In this document: positions 1 through 9,204 of the stretch, one piece after another | How the letters are laid out: every line of letters starts with the position of its first letter | How positions within the stretch are numbered: position 1 is the first letter of the stretch | DNA from: Roseinatronobacter sp. S2 | Lineage (GTDB): Bacteria > Pseudomonadota > Alphaproteobacteria > Rhodobacterales > Rhodobacteraceae | NCBI RefSeq assembly: GCF_029581395.1 | Contig: NZ_CP121113.1 | Span: 614,501-678,500 of the forward strand | Reading direction: 5' to 3' | DNA: 64,000 nt | Translations under genes and position numbers: made by a program | Notes under the pieces: model-generated | What the model saw: the letters and a program-made list of their open reading frames with translations, nothing else | Database searches by the model: none | Told to the model about the DNA's origin: nothing

Positions 1-52
1 ATTTTCAAGAACTGCGCATATTCTGTATCACGGGTGAATATAGGTGGGTGTG

Positions 53-841
53 ATGCAAAAAACTGACAATGTCAGACCGATAATTATCAAGCGCAAGAAG
101 GTAATAAGCGGCGGCGGGCACCATGGCGGTGCGTGGAAAGTGGCCTATGCGGACTTCGTGACCGCGATGATGGCGTTCTTCCTGATGCTCTGGCTGCTTG
201 GGTCTGCCGATGATGAACAACGCAAGGGCATTGCCGATTATTTTGCGCCCACCCTCAGCTTTCAAAGCCGGTCTTCGGGGGGCGATGGTGTTCTGGGCGG
301 CGATGCAATGTCCGAACAAACCTCGCTGACCGATGACGTTGCCACGCGCAGCCAGATAGAAGGCGAACAAGCCTTGCTTGAAGAACTGGCAGAAACATTT
401 CAGGCCATGTCGGGCCAAAGCGCGCTTCATGAACAAGCGCTCCAGCATGTGAATATCAAGCTGACCGATGAAGGGCTGGTTGTCGAAATCTTTGACCTGC
501 CGGATTCGCAGCTGTTCGATCCGCGCAGCGCGCAGGCCAACCCTGTGTTGATCGTTGTGCTGGATCTGCTGACAGAGGTGTTTGGCATGGTCATAAATCC
601 GGTCGCCATCCACGCACATTCTGCGGGGTTTCCGTCGGTTGTCCTGCAAAACCCGGTCTGGACGCTGACTGTTGATCGCGCGCAGGCGGTGCGGGAACTG
701 CTGACCGCCAGCGGGTTTCCAGAGCCGCGCATGAAGCGTGTCACTGGATATGCAGATCGCAACCTTGCCGTCCCGATGAACGCCATGGACACGCGCAATA
801 ACCGCCTTGAGGTTATTTTGCTGCGCACGATGCGGCGCTAA
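53..841 (+). CDS. motB: Flagellar motor protein MotB
   Basis: Stator protein that anchors the proton-driven MotA/MotB channel to peptidoglycan. The 262-residue product has a basic N-terminus, one membrane segment at about residues 30-50 carrying the essential aspartate (Asp34, in the string AYADFVTAMMAFF), then a linker and a C-terminal OmpA/MotB peptidoglycan-binding domain ending near RNNRLEVILLR. The ATG at 53 is preferred because AGGTGG lies just upstream; an in-frame GTG at 44 would overlap that site. No motA is visible; only 52 bases precede the gene. It starts a run of plus-strand flagellar genes. Confidence 0.93.
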   Translation: MQKTDNVRPIIIKRKKVISGGGHHGGAWKVAYADFVTAMMAFFLMLWLLGSADDEQRKGIADYFAPTLSFQSRSSGGDGVLGGDAMSEQTSLTDDVATRSQIEGEQALLEELAETFQAMSGQSALHEQALQHVNIKLTDEGLVVEIFDLPDSQLFDPRSAQANPVLIVVLDLLTEVFGMVINPVAIHAHSAGFPSVVLQNPVWTLTVDRAQAVRELLTASGFPEPRMKRVTGYADRNLAVPMNAMDTRNNRLEVILLRTMRR

Positions 842-914
842 CCGCTGGATTAGCGTGTTATTAACGCAGCCCATGCACAATGCAGATAAGAATCATGCTG
901 TGGATGGAGCGAAT

Positions 915-2228
915 ATGAGCATTTCGTCGTCGATGAACGCGGGCATTGCAGGCTTGCGGGCCAACTCTGCCCGATTGGGAACCATTTCGGACAATATCGC
1001 AAATTCGGCGACGCACGGGTACCGGCGTTCAGAAACCGCGTTTCATTCCATGGTCGTCGGGTCCGGTGTCGCGGGGCAGGGGGCATATTCAGCAGGGGGG
1101 GTGCGCTCTTCAACCTTTCGGCAGGTGGATCAGGGCGGCTCGCTTATCGGCACGCAGAATTCGACAGATATGGCCCTGTCAGGCCGCGGCTTTTTCCCTG
1201 TCACAACAGAACTCGGGGCGCGGCTGAATGACGGGACATCCCCGCTTTTGCTGTCACCGACCGGATCTTTCCGGCTGGACAGCACAGGTGTCATGCGCGA
1301 TTCTGCCGGAAATGCGCTTCTGGGGTGGCCGGTCGATGCCGACGGGTCCATGCCAGTCTACCCGCGCGACAACATATCCGGCTTGCGGCCTGTCCGGGTC
1401 GAGATGAACCAACAGGTTTTTGTTGAAACAAGCATGGTCAACCTTGGGGTGAACCTGCCTGCATCCGCAACATTGCCGGATGCATCAGGCGATTCTCATC
1501 TGATGACGATTGATTATTACAACGCGGTCGGGTTGCCAGGGAAACTCTCTCTTGAATTCACGCCCCAACTGGACCCCCTTGGTGCCACGAATACATGGTC
1601 ACTTGAGTTGACAGACCAAGGCACCGGTGCCGTATTAGGGACCTATACGGTTCAATTCAACGACGCATCGGGGGTCGGGGGTACGCTGCAATCGATCACC
1701 AGAACCAGTGTTGAAGGCGATGATTACGACCCGGCCACAGGGTCTTTTGAAATTGATGTGGGCGGGCAGCCGATCAACTTCTTTGTCGGATACTATGGCG
1801 AATATGGCGGCATGGTTCAGCGTGGCGTGAACTTCTCACCCGTCGGGGTGGAACAGAACGGCTTCGGGTCTGCCAATCTGGTTGGCTTGACGGTTGATGC
1901 CGCCGGAAACCTTGACGCAGTTTTTGATCAAGGCTTTCGCAGAACATTGTTTCGTATTCCAGTTGTGGATGTGCCCAATCCAAACGGCCTGACCGCACGG
2001 AACAACCAGACATTTCAATTATCGCGCGACAGTGGGCCGTTCTTCTTGTGGGACGCGGGAACCGGCCCCGTTGGTGAGGTTGTGGGCTACGCCTTGCAGG
2101 AATCCGCGACCGATGTTGCTGCAGAACTGACTGCTCTGATCCAGACGCAACGGGCGTATTCCTCGAACGCAAAGGTCATTCAGACCGTTGATGAAATGTT
2201 CCAGGAAACCACAAACATCAAACGCTGA
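915..2228 (+). CDS. flgE: Flagellar hook protein FlgE
   Basis: Structural subunit of the flagellar hook, exported by the flagellar type III system. The 437-residue product opens with the rod/hook N-terminal heptad region (SSMNAGIAGLRANSARL, then DNIANSATHGYRR), has a middle hook domain, and closes with the conserved C-terminal segment QTQRAYSSNAKVIQTVDEM. The start at 915 is chosen because it places the conserved N-terminus at residue 1; the open frame extends upstream to 807 without homology. It lies 73 bases after motB and 33 before flgK. Confidence 0.92.
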   Translation: MSISSSMNAGIAGLRANSARLGTISDNIANSATHGYRRSETAFHSMVVGSGVAGQGAYSAGGVRSSTFRQVDQGGSLIGTQNSTDMALSGRGFFPVTTELGARLNDGTSPLLLSPTGSFRLDSTGVMRDSAGNALLGWPVDADGSMPVYPRDNISGLRPVRVEMNQQVFVETSMVNLGVNLPASATLPDASGDSHLMTIDYYNAVGLPGKLSLEFTPQLDPLGATNTWSLELTDQGTGAVLGTYTVQFNDASGVGGTLQSITRTSVEGDDYDPATGSFEIDVGGQPINFFVGYYGEYGGMVQRGVNFSPVGVEQNGFGSANLVGLTVDAAGNLDAVFDQGFRRTLFRIPVVDVPNPNGLTARNNQTFQLSRDSGPFFLWDAGTGPVGEVVGYALQESATDVAAELTALIQTQRAYSSNAKVIQTVDEMFQETTNIKR

Positions 2229-2261
2229 CCCTTTTTCTGAGTATCCGAAAGGTAATCTGCC

Positions 2262-3707
2262 ATGTCCTTGTCGACAGCGCTTAATTCTGCAGCCAGCGGC
2301 TTGCAACTTTCTTCGCGCGGCGCGCAAGTCGTGGCCGACAACATTGCCAATGCCAATACCGAAGGATTTGGCGTCCGGTCACTTACCCAAGCCTCCCGGG
2401 TTACGGGCAGCGCGGGAAGCGGTGTTGTCATGACCGGCATTACCCGCGATTCCGACGCGGCCCTTCTGGGTGAAATTCGCGGGGCAAATGCCGCGCAGTC
2501 CCACGCTGCAAACCTGCTGGATTTCTGGACCAGCCTTGAAGCGGGCATCGGCTTGCCCGGTGATGCCGGCGCACTTGGAACCCATATCACCACGCTGGAA
2601 GAGGCCCTGAAACAGGCATCCATCCAGCCCGAATCTCAAGCCTCGTTACAAAAGGTGGTGTTGGCCGCCCAAGGACTGGTTACGAAAATCAATACTATCG
2701 ACACCAGCTTGCAAACGTCTCGCGACACCGCAGACGCAAGCATACAACGGGATGTGAACCGTCTGAACTCCATATTTGAGCAGATAGACAAGCTGAACTC
2801 CGACATTGCGCGTCAAAAACTGTCGGGTGGGTTCCCGCACGCACTGGAAGATGCGCGCCAGAATCTGATTGATCAGGCGTCTTCGATCATCCCCTTGAAA
2901 GAGGTTGCACGCCCCGATGGCAGGGTGATGGTTCTTGGCGCGGACGGAACGGTTTTCGTAGACCGGAATGTCACGCGGCTGGAATTCCAGCGCACGCCGC
3001 AGCCCACCGCCGCGGAAAGCGTGGCAACTGGCGATCTGGGACGGCTGGTTATCAACGGGCGCGACGTCAGCGCGACAAGTCCTTTGTTACAATCTGGCAG
3101 CATCGCAAGTGCCTTTCAGATCCGTGATGCGCTGGTTCCGCAGATACAACAGCAACTGGATGAATTCTCGGCTGATATTATAACCAGATTTTCAGAATCA
3201 GGGGTGGATCCTTCGATTCCCGTTGGCGGTTTCGGTCTTTTTGCCGTTGGTGCAGAAACCATGCTGCCCGCAGACCTGACGGGGATTTCGGGCCGCATTT
3301 CTTTGAACAGCGCGATTTCCCCGCAAGATAGCGACACGTTCTGGCGCATCAGGGATGGTCTTTATGCGCCAGCAATAGGTGCAGTGTCAGAAAACGCAGT
3401 CATCGCCCGCATGAGTGATGCGCTTCTTGCTGTCACGCCTGCTGCGTCGGGATCGGGTCCAAACGCGCAGGTTCAGGGCCATGCGGCGGCACTCCTGTCC
3501 CAGACGGCGGCACAGCGGCTGAACGCAGAATCCAAAACAGCCTATACATCCAGCCGCGCTGCGGCGTTGCAGGAGCTGTTTGGCGCTCGCGGTGTCGATA
3601 CCGATGCCGAGCTTCAGAAATTGCTTGTTCTGGAAAAAGCCTATGCTGCGAATGCACGCGTGATGGTCGCAGCAGACAGCATGTTGCGCACATTATTGGA
3701 GATGTAG
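2262..3707 (+). CDS. flgK: Flagellar hook-associated protein 1 FlgK
   Basis: Junction protein between hook and filament. The 481-residue product has the rod-family N-terminus (STALNSAASGLQLSSRGAQ, DNIANANTEGFGVRS), a coiled-coil-forming segment around residues 130-200, and the C-terminal motif LEKAYAANARVMVAADSMLRTLLEM. An AAAGG ribosome-binding site lies upstream of the ATG. Only two bases separate its stop from flgL, so translation is probably coupled. Confidence 0.92.
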   Translation: MSLSTALNSAASGLQLSSRGAQVVADNIANANTEGFGVRSLTQASRVTGSAGSGVVMTGITRDSDAALLGEIRGANAAQSHAANLLDFWTSLEAGIGLPGDAGALGTHITTLEEALKQASIQPESQASLQKVVLAAQGLVTKINTIDTSLQTSRDTADASIQRDVNRLNSIFEQIDKLNSDIARQKLSGGFPHALEDARQNLIDQASSIIPLKEVARPDGRVMVLGADGTVFVDRNVTRLEFQRTPQPTAAESVATGDLGRLVINGRDVSATSPLLQSGSIASAFQIRDALVPQIQQQLDEFSADIITRFSESGVDPSIPVGGFGLFAVGAETMLPADLTGISGRISLNSAISPQDSDTFWRIRDGLYAPAIGAVSENAVIARMSDALLAVTPAASGSGPNAQVQGHAAALLSQTAAQRLNAESKTAYTSSRAAALQELFGARGVDTDAELQKLLVLEKAYAANARVMVAADSMLRTLLEM

Positions 3708-3709
3708 AC

Positions 3710-4714
3710 ATGAAACCGCTCGCACTTGGGGATATGGCGCGCAGCCATTTGCTGCGGCAAAACAGCAATAGCGTGAAGCGCCAGATGACATCACTGCAAC
3801 ACGAACTGATATCAGGGCAGGTCAATGACAAGCTGCGTCGCACGGGCGGCGAAGCGGCGCTGTTGGCCAGTCTGCAACGATCAATGTCGATGTCGAAAAC
3901 AAACCAAACGAATGCTGTCACCATTTCAACCTTTCTGAATGCCCAGCAAGAGGCACTGAACAGGGTTTCTGACATTACAAAAGACAAGGCAGCCTACCTG
4001 ATCAGGCCGGAGTTGTTTTCGACAGATGATCGTCTATCGGGCGCGGTTGACCGTGCAGATGCTGCACTGCGCGACATCACAACACTTCTGAATTCCAGTT
4101 TGGGGGGCAAAAGTATCTTTGCAGGCAGGAATAGCGATAGCCCTGCCTTGCGCGATGTTGATGGCATGATCAGTAGTATTGTCAGTATAATTCCAGCGGA
4201 TGCGGACTATCAGACGATTGATCAAGTTGTCTCTGACTGGTTCGCGCCGGGTGGCGCCTTCGAACTTGAGGGATATATGGGCGGACCAGAGAAAGCCGAG
4301 GCGATCTCTCTTGGTGACGGGTACAATCTGCGCCTGGACCTGACTGCCAGTGATACTGCTATTCGCTCCATTCTGGCTGAATTGACAAAGGGTGCTGTTC
4401 TAAAGCAAGGACTTCTTTCTGATCAGCCGGACCAACAGCGCCTGCTTCTGCGCAATATTGGCGCAAATCTGTTCTCTGCGGCCTCGGCGCTACAGCTTAC
4501 GCAAGAGCATCTTGGTATAAAACAGGCGTATACCGAAGAGGCGCGCACAGAAGCGGACGCGTCCTATACGTCTTCTCAGATCGCGCTGAATGAACTGCTC
4601 GCGGTTGATGAATATGATGTGGCCTCGCGACTGCAGGATGCCATGGCGCGACTGGATAAGATTTATCTGATGACGGCGCGCTTGTCCCGGCTTTCCCTGA
4701 GTGAATATCTATGA
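3710..4714 (+). CDS. flgL: Flagellar hook-associated protein 3 FlgL (flagellin-like)
   Basis: Second hook-filament junction protein. The 334-residue product has an N-terminal flagellin-like helical region (MARSHLLRQNSNSVKRQM, then ISGQVNDK) and a C-terminal helical segment (EARTEADASYTSSQIALNELLAVDEYDVASRLQ) cut here into its two recognisable halves. The middle part contains the SIFAGRNSDSPAL string typical of FlgL. Third-position bases look less GC-rich than in the metabolic genes further right, by eye only. Its last four bases overlap the flgI start. Confidence 0.88.
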   Translation: MKPLALGDMARSHLLRQNSNSVKRQMTSLQHELISGQVNDKLRRTGGEAALLASLQRSMSMSKTNQTNAVTISTFLNAQQEALNRVSDITKDKAAYLIRPELFSTDDRLSGAVDRADAALRDITTLLNSSLGGKSIFAGRNSDSPALRDVDGMISSIVSIIPADADYQTIDQVVSDWFAPGGAFELEGYMGGPEKAEAISLGDGYNLRLDLTASDTAIRSILAELTKGAVLKQGLLSDQPDQQRLLLRNIGANLFSAASALQLTQEHLGIKQAYTEEARTEADASYTSSQIALNELLAVDEYDVASRLQDAMARLDKIYLMTARLSRLSLSEYL

Positions 4715-5820
4715 CGAAATTGCTCGCTGTTTTTCTATGGTGTGTGATTGCGCTGTCTGCACTGACGCCTGCTGCCGCCCAGACAAGACTGAAGGATCTT
4801 GTGGAGTTTGATGGTGTTCGTGGCAATGATCTGGTCGGATACGGGCTGGTCGTCGGCCTGAACGGAACCGGTGACGGGGTGCGCAACTCCCCTTTTACCG
4901 AAGAAATCATGGTGACAATTCTTGAACGGTTGGGGGTGAATGTCACGGGCGAGCAGTTCAGACCCCGCAATGTTGCGGCGGTTATTGTCACGGCGTCGCT
5001 GCCGCCCTTCGCCCGCGCAGGTTCACGTATAGATGTGTCCGTCTCGGCCATTGGTGATGCATCCAGTTTGCATGGCGGCACGCTTGTCATGACCCCCCTC
5101 AACGGGGCGGACGGGAACATCTATGCCGTGGCACAAGGCAGCATTCTGTCAGGGGGGGTCAGCATCGCGGGAGAGGCCGCCGCTGAAATTCGCGGCGTGC
5201 CAACCTCGGGTGTGATTCCGTTTGGTGGCCGCATCGAGCGCGAGGTCGAATTCGCATTGTCATCGTTGAGAACCTTGCGGTTGTCACTGAGAAACGCCGA
5301 CTTCTCGACAGCAGAAACGATTGAGCGCGCGATAAATGCGCAGGTGCAACGAAACATTGCGACGATGCTGGATTCTGGCACCGTTGAGATTGATGTGTCC
5401 CGTGCCAATGTTGCCTCAACAGCCCATCTGATCAGCCGGATTGAGAATATTCTGGTCGTGCCGCAAACGCGCGCCCGCGTTGTGATGGATCAGCGGTCCG
5501 GCACTGTGGTAATAGGCAGCGATGTTCAAATCAGCCATGTTGCGGTTTCGCAAGGCACATTGACGTTGCGTGTCGAAGAAGCGCCGCTTGTGGTGCAGCC
5601 CAATCCCTTCACCGAGGGAGAGGCCGTGGTGGTTCCAAGAACGCGGGTCGGGCTGGAGGATAATAACGAGCTTGCCTTGTTCGAGTTACCGGCCGCGACA
5701 ACACTTACCGATGTTGTTGAGGGTTTGACTGCGCTGGGCGTCGGGCCGAGGGAGTTGATCGATTTGCTAAGCACCATCCATGCGGCGGGTGCGCTGCATG
5801 CCGATCTGCTTATTCGTTGA
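4711..5820 (+). CDS. flgI: Flagellar P-ring protein FlgI
   Basis: Forms the periplasmic P ring around the flagellar rod. The 369-residue product has a Sec signal peptide (membrane segment about residues 4-22, ending PAAAQ) and the family hallmarks RLKDLVEFDGVRGNDLVGYG and GLVVGLNGTGDGV near the N-terminus, and the C-terminal IDLLSTIHAAGALHADLLI. The start overlaps the flgL stop (ATGA), consistent with one transcript motB-flgE-flgK-flgL-flgI. No flgA or flgH is visible within the window. Confidence 0.95.
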   Translation: MTKLLAVFLWCVIALSALTPAAAQTRLKDLVEFDGVRGNDLVGYGLVVGLNGTGDGVRNSPFTEEIMVTILERLGVNVTGEQFRPRNVAAVIVTASLPPFARAGSRIDVSVSAIGDASSLHGGTLVMTPLNGADGNIYAVAQGSILSGGVSIAGEAAAEIRGVPTSGVIPFGGRIEREVEFALSSLRTLRLSLRNADFSTAETIERAINAQVQRNIATMLDSGTVEIDVSRANVASTAHLISRIENILVVPQTRARVVMDQRSGTVVIGSDVQISHVAVSQGTLTLRVEEAPLVVQPNPFTEGEAVVVPRTRVGLEDNNELALFELPAATTLTDVVEGLTALGVGPRELIDLLSTIHAAGALHADLLIR

Positions 5821-6202
5821 GGGGGTAGCGAGTTCGCATCGTTTCGGGCTGGCCGTTCTTCCAGCGGTTTTGGGCGCCTGAAATACAAATGAAGGCATGG
5901 CTGTGTTCATGTGATCTACATGCACTGGTTCGTTACGGCACATAGTGTCGAGGGGGTGAAGGTTCACCTGCCCGGTCAAGGCAATGCCATGGGATGCCAA
6001 AACCTTGGCGGCCCAATGCGCGCGCGTCAGGTCGTAGGGCGGCCCCGTTTCCCCCTGCGCTGGGGCGGGAGGAGTGGATCGGGGCGGCGCGCATGGCCGC
6101 CCATGCCTGACCTTGTTCGTCTGCATTCAGGCGACAGATTCCAGCCTGTTCACAGCGCGTTCGAGGGGCCGAACACCGCTGCCCTGCATTCTGCGATATG
6201 CT
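5821..6202. other. 382-bp gap between convergent flgI and hutC; possible gene remnant
   Basis: No gene can be assigned. On the minus strand from about 6070 to 5880 there is a stretch whose translation looks protein-like (PYDLTRAHWAAKVLASHGIA followed by LTGQVNLHPLD), but there is no ribosome-binding site, no recognisable family, and the open frame runs on into the end of flgI. It may be a decayed gene. Unlike the other three convergent gaps of similar size in the window, it does not contain the dispersed 173-bp repeat. Confidence 0.35.
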
Positions 6203-6916
6203 TTATATGCCGGTTACCAGCCGGTGACCCTGTGCATGATACAGCTGCAATACCCCGATCAACCGTGCCTGCCGCCAGCTTGTTCGCGTGATCAGCAACG
6301 TTGGTGTGTCGGGTGCGGCGTGCAGGGCATCCGATACAGTTGGGGGGGCGCGCACAGCCTCGATTGTAATTTGCGCGCGCGTCAAGGGCACGTTCCGCAA
6401 CAGCCATTCATCTGCGGGCGTTGTTTCCAGTATGTCGCGCGATAGCCCCTGAACGGTTGCAGGCAGCAACCAGCGATGTTCGACCTGATGGGGCGCACCA
6501 TCGGCCAGATGCACCGCCGCGATAAACAAAAGCGGCGTCCCGGCAGGCAGGCCCAGTTCTGGCGCAAGCGTCGGGTCGGGCAGCCGTTCGCCCGCGTCCA
6601 GCAGTTGATACCCTGCGACATGCCCCGCCTTGCGGATTGCTTCGGCGATGATGGGCACATCAAGCGGGGCCTTGCGCACGGGATTGGCCGAAACGGTGGT
6701 CCCGCCCTTGCGCTTGCGGTCCAGAAATCCCGCTGTTGCCAGATCGCGCAGGGCACGCCCGACAGTGGAACGTGTGCAATCGTAATGCGCGGCCAGTTCC
6801 ACTTCGCGTGGAATCTGGTCGCCGGGTTTCCAGACACCCGACTGGATGCGCCCCAGAAGGTCGCGGCGAATGGCCTTCCAGTCGGCTTTTCCAGAGGGGC
6901 CAGAAGGGGGTGTCAC
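6203..6916 (-). CDS. hutC: GntR/HutC-type transcriptional regulator (probable histidine utilization repressor)
   Basis: A 237-residue GntR-family regulator: an N-terminal winged helix (about residues 12-75, with IPREVELAAHYDCTRSTVGR as the helix-turn-helix) followed by a UTRA ligand-binding domain (about 90-235, ending LQLYHAQGHRLVTG). HutC-type proteins repress hut genes and are relieved by urocanate; here that role is inferred from the neighbouring hutF and hutG. Its start overlaps the hutF stop by four bases, so both are on one transcript. A palindrome in the hutF-hutG gap is the candidate operator. Confidence 0.85.
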   Translation of the reverse strand: MTPPSGPSGKADWKAIRRDLLGRIQSGVWKPGDQIPREVELAAHYDCTRSTVGRALRDLATAGFLDRKRKGGTTVSANPVRKAPLDVPIIAEAIRKAGHVAGYQLLDAGERLPDPTLAPELGLPAGTPLLFIAAVHLADGAPHQVEHRWLLPATVQGLSRDILETTPADEWLLRNVPLTRAQITIEAVRAPPTVSDALHAAPDTPTLLITRTSWRQARLIGVLQLYHAQGHRLVTGI

Positions 6917-8292
6917 ATCACATCTCTCAATCGTGCCAGAACGCGCCGGTAGTCGGCGGTGATCGACGCCTTGTGGATATGCTCGCCCGCACGCACCATA
7001 TGCCGGCCCGCCGACCAGACATCAGCAATGCAGTGATTATCGCCCGAAAAAATCACTGTATCAAGGACCATATCCCCGCAGCGCCCCTCTAGGTCAGGTT
7101 GGTGCCCGTCCAGCGCGACAAGATCTGCCCACAAGCCTGTCGCAATCGATCCGGCGGCGCGTCCGGCAGCCTGTGCCCCGCCGGCTGCCGCGCCCTGCCA
7201 CAGAACCCGCCCGGTCGAGCATTCGCGGGTTGCCAGAACAGCGCGGCTGTGGTCGCGCAAACGTTGCGAATATTCCAGCCCGCGCAATTCTTCGGTCAGG
7301 GAAATGCGAATGTTTGAATCACTGCCAATGCCGAACCGCCCGCCATGTTCCAAAAACCGCGCACCGTCAAAAATGCCGTCACCAAGGCTGGCTTCGGTCA
7401 TCGGGCACAACCCTGCAACCGCGCTTGATCCGGCCAGCGCGACAGTTTCCGCCGGGGTCATCTGGGTGCAGTGGATCAGGCACCAACGATCCGACAGTGG
7501 CGCATTGTCCAGCAGCCATTCCACAGGCCGCGCGCCAAGTGCCGCGTGCACTTCGGTGACTTCTTCAAGCTGTTCGGCCAGATGCATATGCACAACGCGC
7601 GGCCCCGCAAGTTCGGCGCAGAACGCCAGATCATCCGGTTGCACAGCGCGCAGCGAATGGGGCGCAATGCCAAGGGCGCTGTCCGCAGGCAGGGCGGCAA
7701 GGGTTTTGTCCGTGGCGGCCACCAGTTGCGCGAACTGGTCGCGGGTATTGCCGAAACGCCGCTGGCCCGGTGCAAGGGGGCGGCGGTCGCACCCGCCAAA
7801 CCGGTACAGAACCGGCAGCAATGTCAGGCCCATGCCAGTTTGTTCGGCGGCGGCGCAAATGCCGTCGGCCATTTCCGACAATTTGTCATAGGGGCGGCCG
7901 TCAGGCTGGTGGTGCAGGTAGTGAAATTCCGCCAGCGCGCCGAACCCTGCCTGTAGCATTTCCATCTGCACCATGGCCGCAATCGCGCGGGCGTCATCGG
8001 GTGTCAAATGGTCCAGAAAGCGGAACATCAACCGCCGCCATGTCCAGAATGTGTCGCGCGGGTCGGGGCCGCGCGCTTCGGTCATGCCCGCCATGGCGCG
8101 CTGGAATGCGTGGCTGTGCAGGTTCACGGGCGCGGGCAAAAGCGTGTCTACTGCATGCCCTTGTCTGGGTGCATCGGCGGTGACGGACGCAATCCGCCCC
8201 AGCGCGTCAACATGCACCAGCACATCATTCGCCCATCCGTTTGGCAGCAAGGCCTGCCGTGCCCAAATCATCTGATCGTTTTTCATCTTCAT
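6913..8292 (-). CDS. hutF: Formimidoylglutamate deiminase HutF
   Basis: Cytosolic zinc amidohydrolase that converts N-formimino-L-glutamate to N-formyl-L-glutamate and ammonia in the five-step histidine pathway. Metal and substrate motifs of the family are visible: NLHSHAFQRAMAG near residue 55, VVHMHLAEQ, CLIHCTQM and GIGSDSNIRISLTEELR. Length of about 455-460 residues is normal for HutF. The exact start is unsure: ATG codons at 8292, 8286 and 8271 all lack a strong ribosome-binding site. The gene is read divergently from hutG, whose product takes the next step. Confidence 0.93.
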   Translation of the reverse strand: MKMKNDQMIWARQALLPNGWANDVLVHVDALGRIASVTADAPRQGHAVDTLLPAPVNLHSHAFQRAMAGMTEARGPDPRDTFWTWRRLMFRFLDHLTPDDARAIAAMVQMEMLQAGFGALAEFHYLHHQPDGRPYDKLSEMADGICAAAEQTGMGLTLLPVLYRFGGCDRRPLAPGQRRFGNTRDQFAQLVAATDKTLAALPADSALGIAPHSLRAVQPDDLAFCAELAGPRVVHMHLAEQLEEVTEVHAALGARPVEWLLDNAPLSDRWCLIHCTQMTPAETVALAGSSAVAGLCPMTEASLGDGIFDGARFLEHGGRFGIGSDSNIRISLTEELRGLEYSQRLRDHSRAVLATRECSTGRVLWQGAAAGGAQAAGRAAGSIATGLWADLVALDGHQPDLEGRCGDMVLDTVIFSGDNHCIADVWSAGRHMVRAGEHIHKASITADYRRVLARLRDVM

Positions 8293-8293
8293 A

Positions 8294-8322
8294 TTGACAC
8301 TGTTATTATGCTTACGCATATT
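8294..8322 (+). promoter_or_regulatory. hutG promoter with embedded palindrome
   Basis: TTGACA at 8294-8299 and CATATT at 8317-8322 are separated by 17 bases, a good sigma-70 arrangement for hutG. The spacer and -10 contain the inverted repeat TATGC-TTAC-GCATA (8307-8320). Its position between divergent hutF and hutG makes it a candidate HutC operator, but this is inference only. Confidence 0.5.
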
Positions 8323-8356
8323 AATGGCACGAACTTTACGCGAAGGGAATAGCCCA

Positions 8357-9169
8357 GTGCAAGACAGTGCCGCAGCCAGCCCGAAGGGTCAGCCCTTCTG
8401 CGTCCGTCAGGGCGGCAGCCCGCTGGTTCTGGCGATCCCGCATGCAGGCACGCATATCCCTGATGATGTGAGCATGGCGCTGAACGACACTGGCCGCGCC
8501 CTGTCGGATACCGACTGGCATATGGACCGTGTCTATGATGGGTTGCTGGATGATGTAACAGTCGTGTCGGCGCGGTTTCACCGCTATGTCATTGACGCCA
8601 ACCGCGACCCGTCCGGTGCCAGCCTGTATCCGGGGCAGAACACCACGGGGCTTGTGCCACTGACGGATTTTGACGCAAACCCCCTGTGGGCGCTTGAGCC
8701 GGATGCCGAAACGATTGACGCCCGCCGCGCCCGGTTCCATGCGCCCTATCATGCTGCACTGAGCGCAGAGCTGGCGCGCGTCAGGGCGCTGCACGGCTTT
8801 GCCATTCTATATGATTGCCATTCCATCCGGTCCGACATTCCGTTTCTGTTTGACGGCACATTGCCGGATTTCAATATCGGCACCAATCATGGTGTGACCT
8901 GTGCGCCAGCCCTTCAGGCGGTGGCCTTGCGCCATTGCGCGGCGGCGGCGGGGTTTAGCCATGTGGTGAATGGTCGCTTTGTGGGTGGCTGGACAACGCG
9001 CCATTATGGCCAGCCTGATCAGGGCATTCATGCCATCCAGATGGAGCTGGCCCAATCCACCTATATGCAGCAATCCCCGCCCTGGGCCTGGGATGACGAC
9101 CGCGCCGCGCGTTTGCGCGCGGTTCTGGGACCAATGTTGCGCGACATCGCGGCACTGGACCTGTCTTGA
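8357..9169 (+). CDS. hutG: N-formylglutamate deformylase HutG
   Basis: Hydrolyses N-formyl-L-glutamate to formate and L-glutamate, the last step after HutF. The protein of about 270 residues shows N-formylglutamate amidohydrolase motifs: LAIPHAGTHIPDD, HRYVIDANRDPSG, LYDCHSIRSDIPF, GGWTTRHYGQP and IQMELAQSTYM. The open frame begins at a TTG inside the promoter; GTG at 8357, nine bases after GAAGGG, is the more plausible start, with ATG 8324 as an alternative. It is followed after 35 bases by a TRAP solute receptor, suggesting a shared transcript. Confidence 0.92.
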   Translation: MQDSAAASPKGQPFCVRQGGSPLVLAIPHAGTHIPDDVSMALNDTGRALSDTDWHMDRVYDGLLDDVTVVSARFHRYVIDANRDPSGASLYPGQNTTGLVPLTDFDANPLWALEPDAETIDARRARFHAPYHAALSAELARVRALHGFAILYDCHSIRSDIPFLFDGTLPDFNIGTNHGVTCAPALQAVALRHCAAAAGFSHVVNGRFVGGWTTRHYGQPDQGIHAIQMELAQSTYMQQSPPWAWDDDRAARLRAVLGPMLRDIAALDLS

Positions 9170-9204
9170 ATACAACTGAAGAAACCCCAACAAGGAGTGA
9201 CACT

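Noticed and set aside
807..914. Upstream extensions of flgE and similar long open frames before rsgA, glpK, iorA, dctP and the amine oxidase
   Set aside because: The extra residues show no family likeness, and good ribosome-binding sites or signal peptides support the internal starts. High-GC DNA leaves frames open by chance.
1..5820. The flagellar block as foreign DNA because its codon use looks less GC-rich
   Set aside because: This is a visual impression without computed values, and core flagellar genes in this order are expected in the group.
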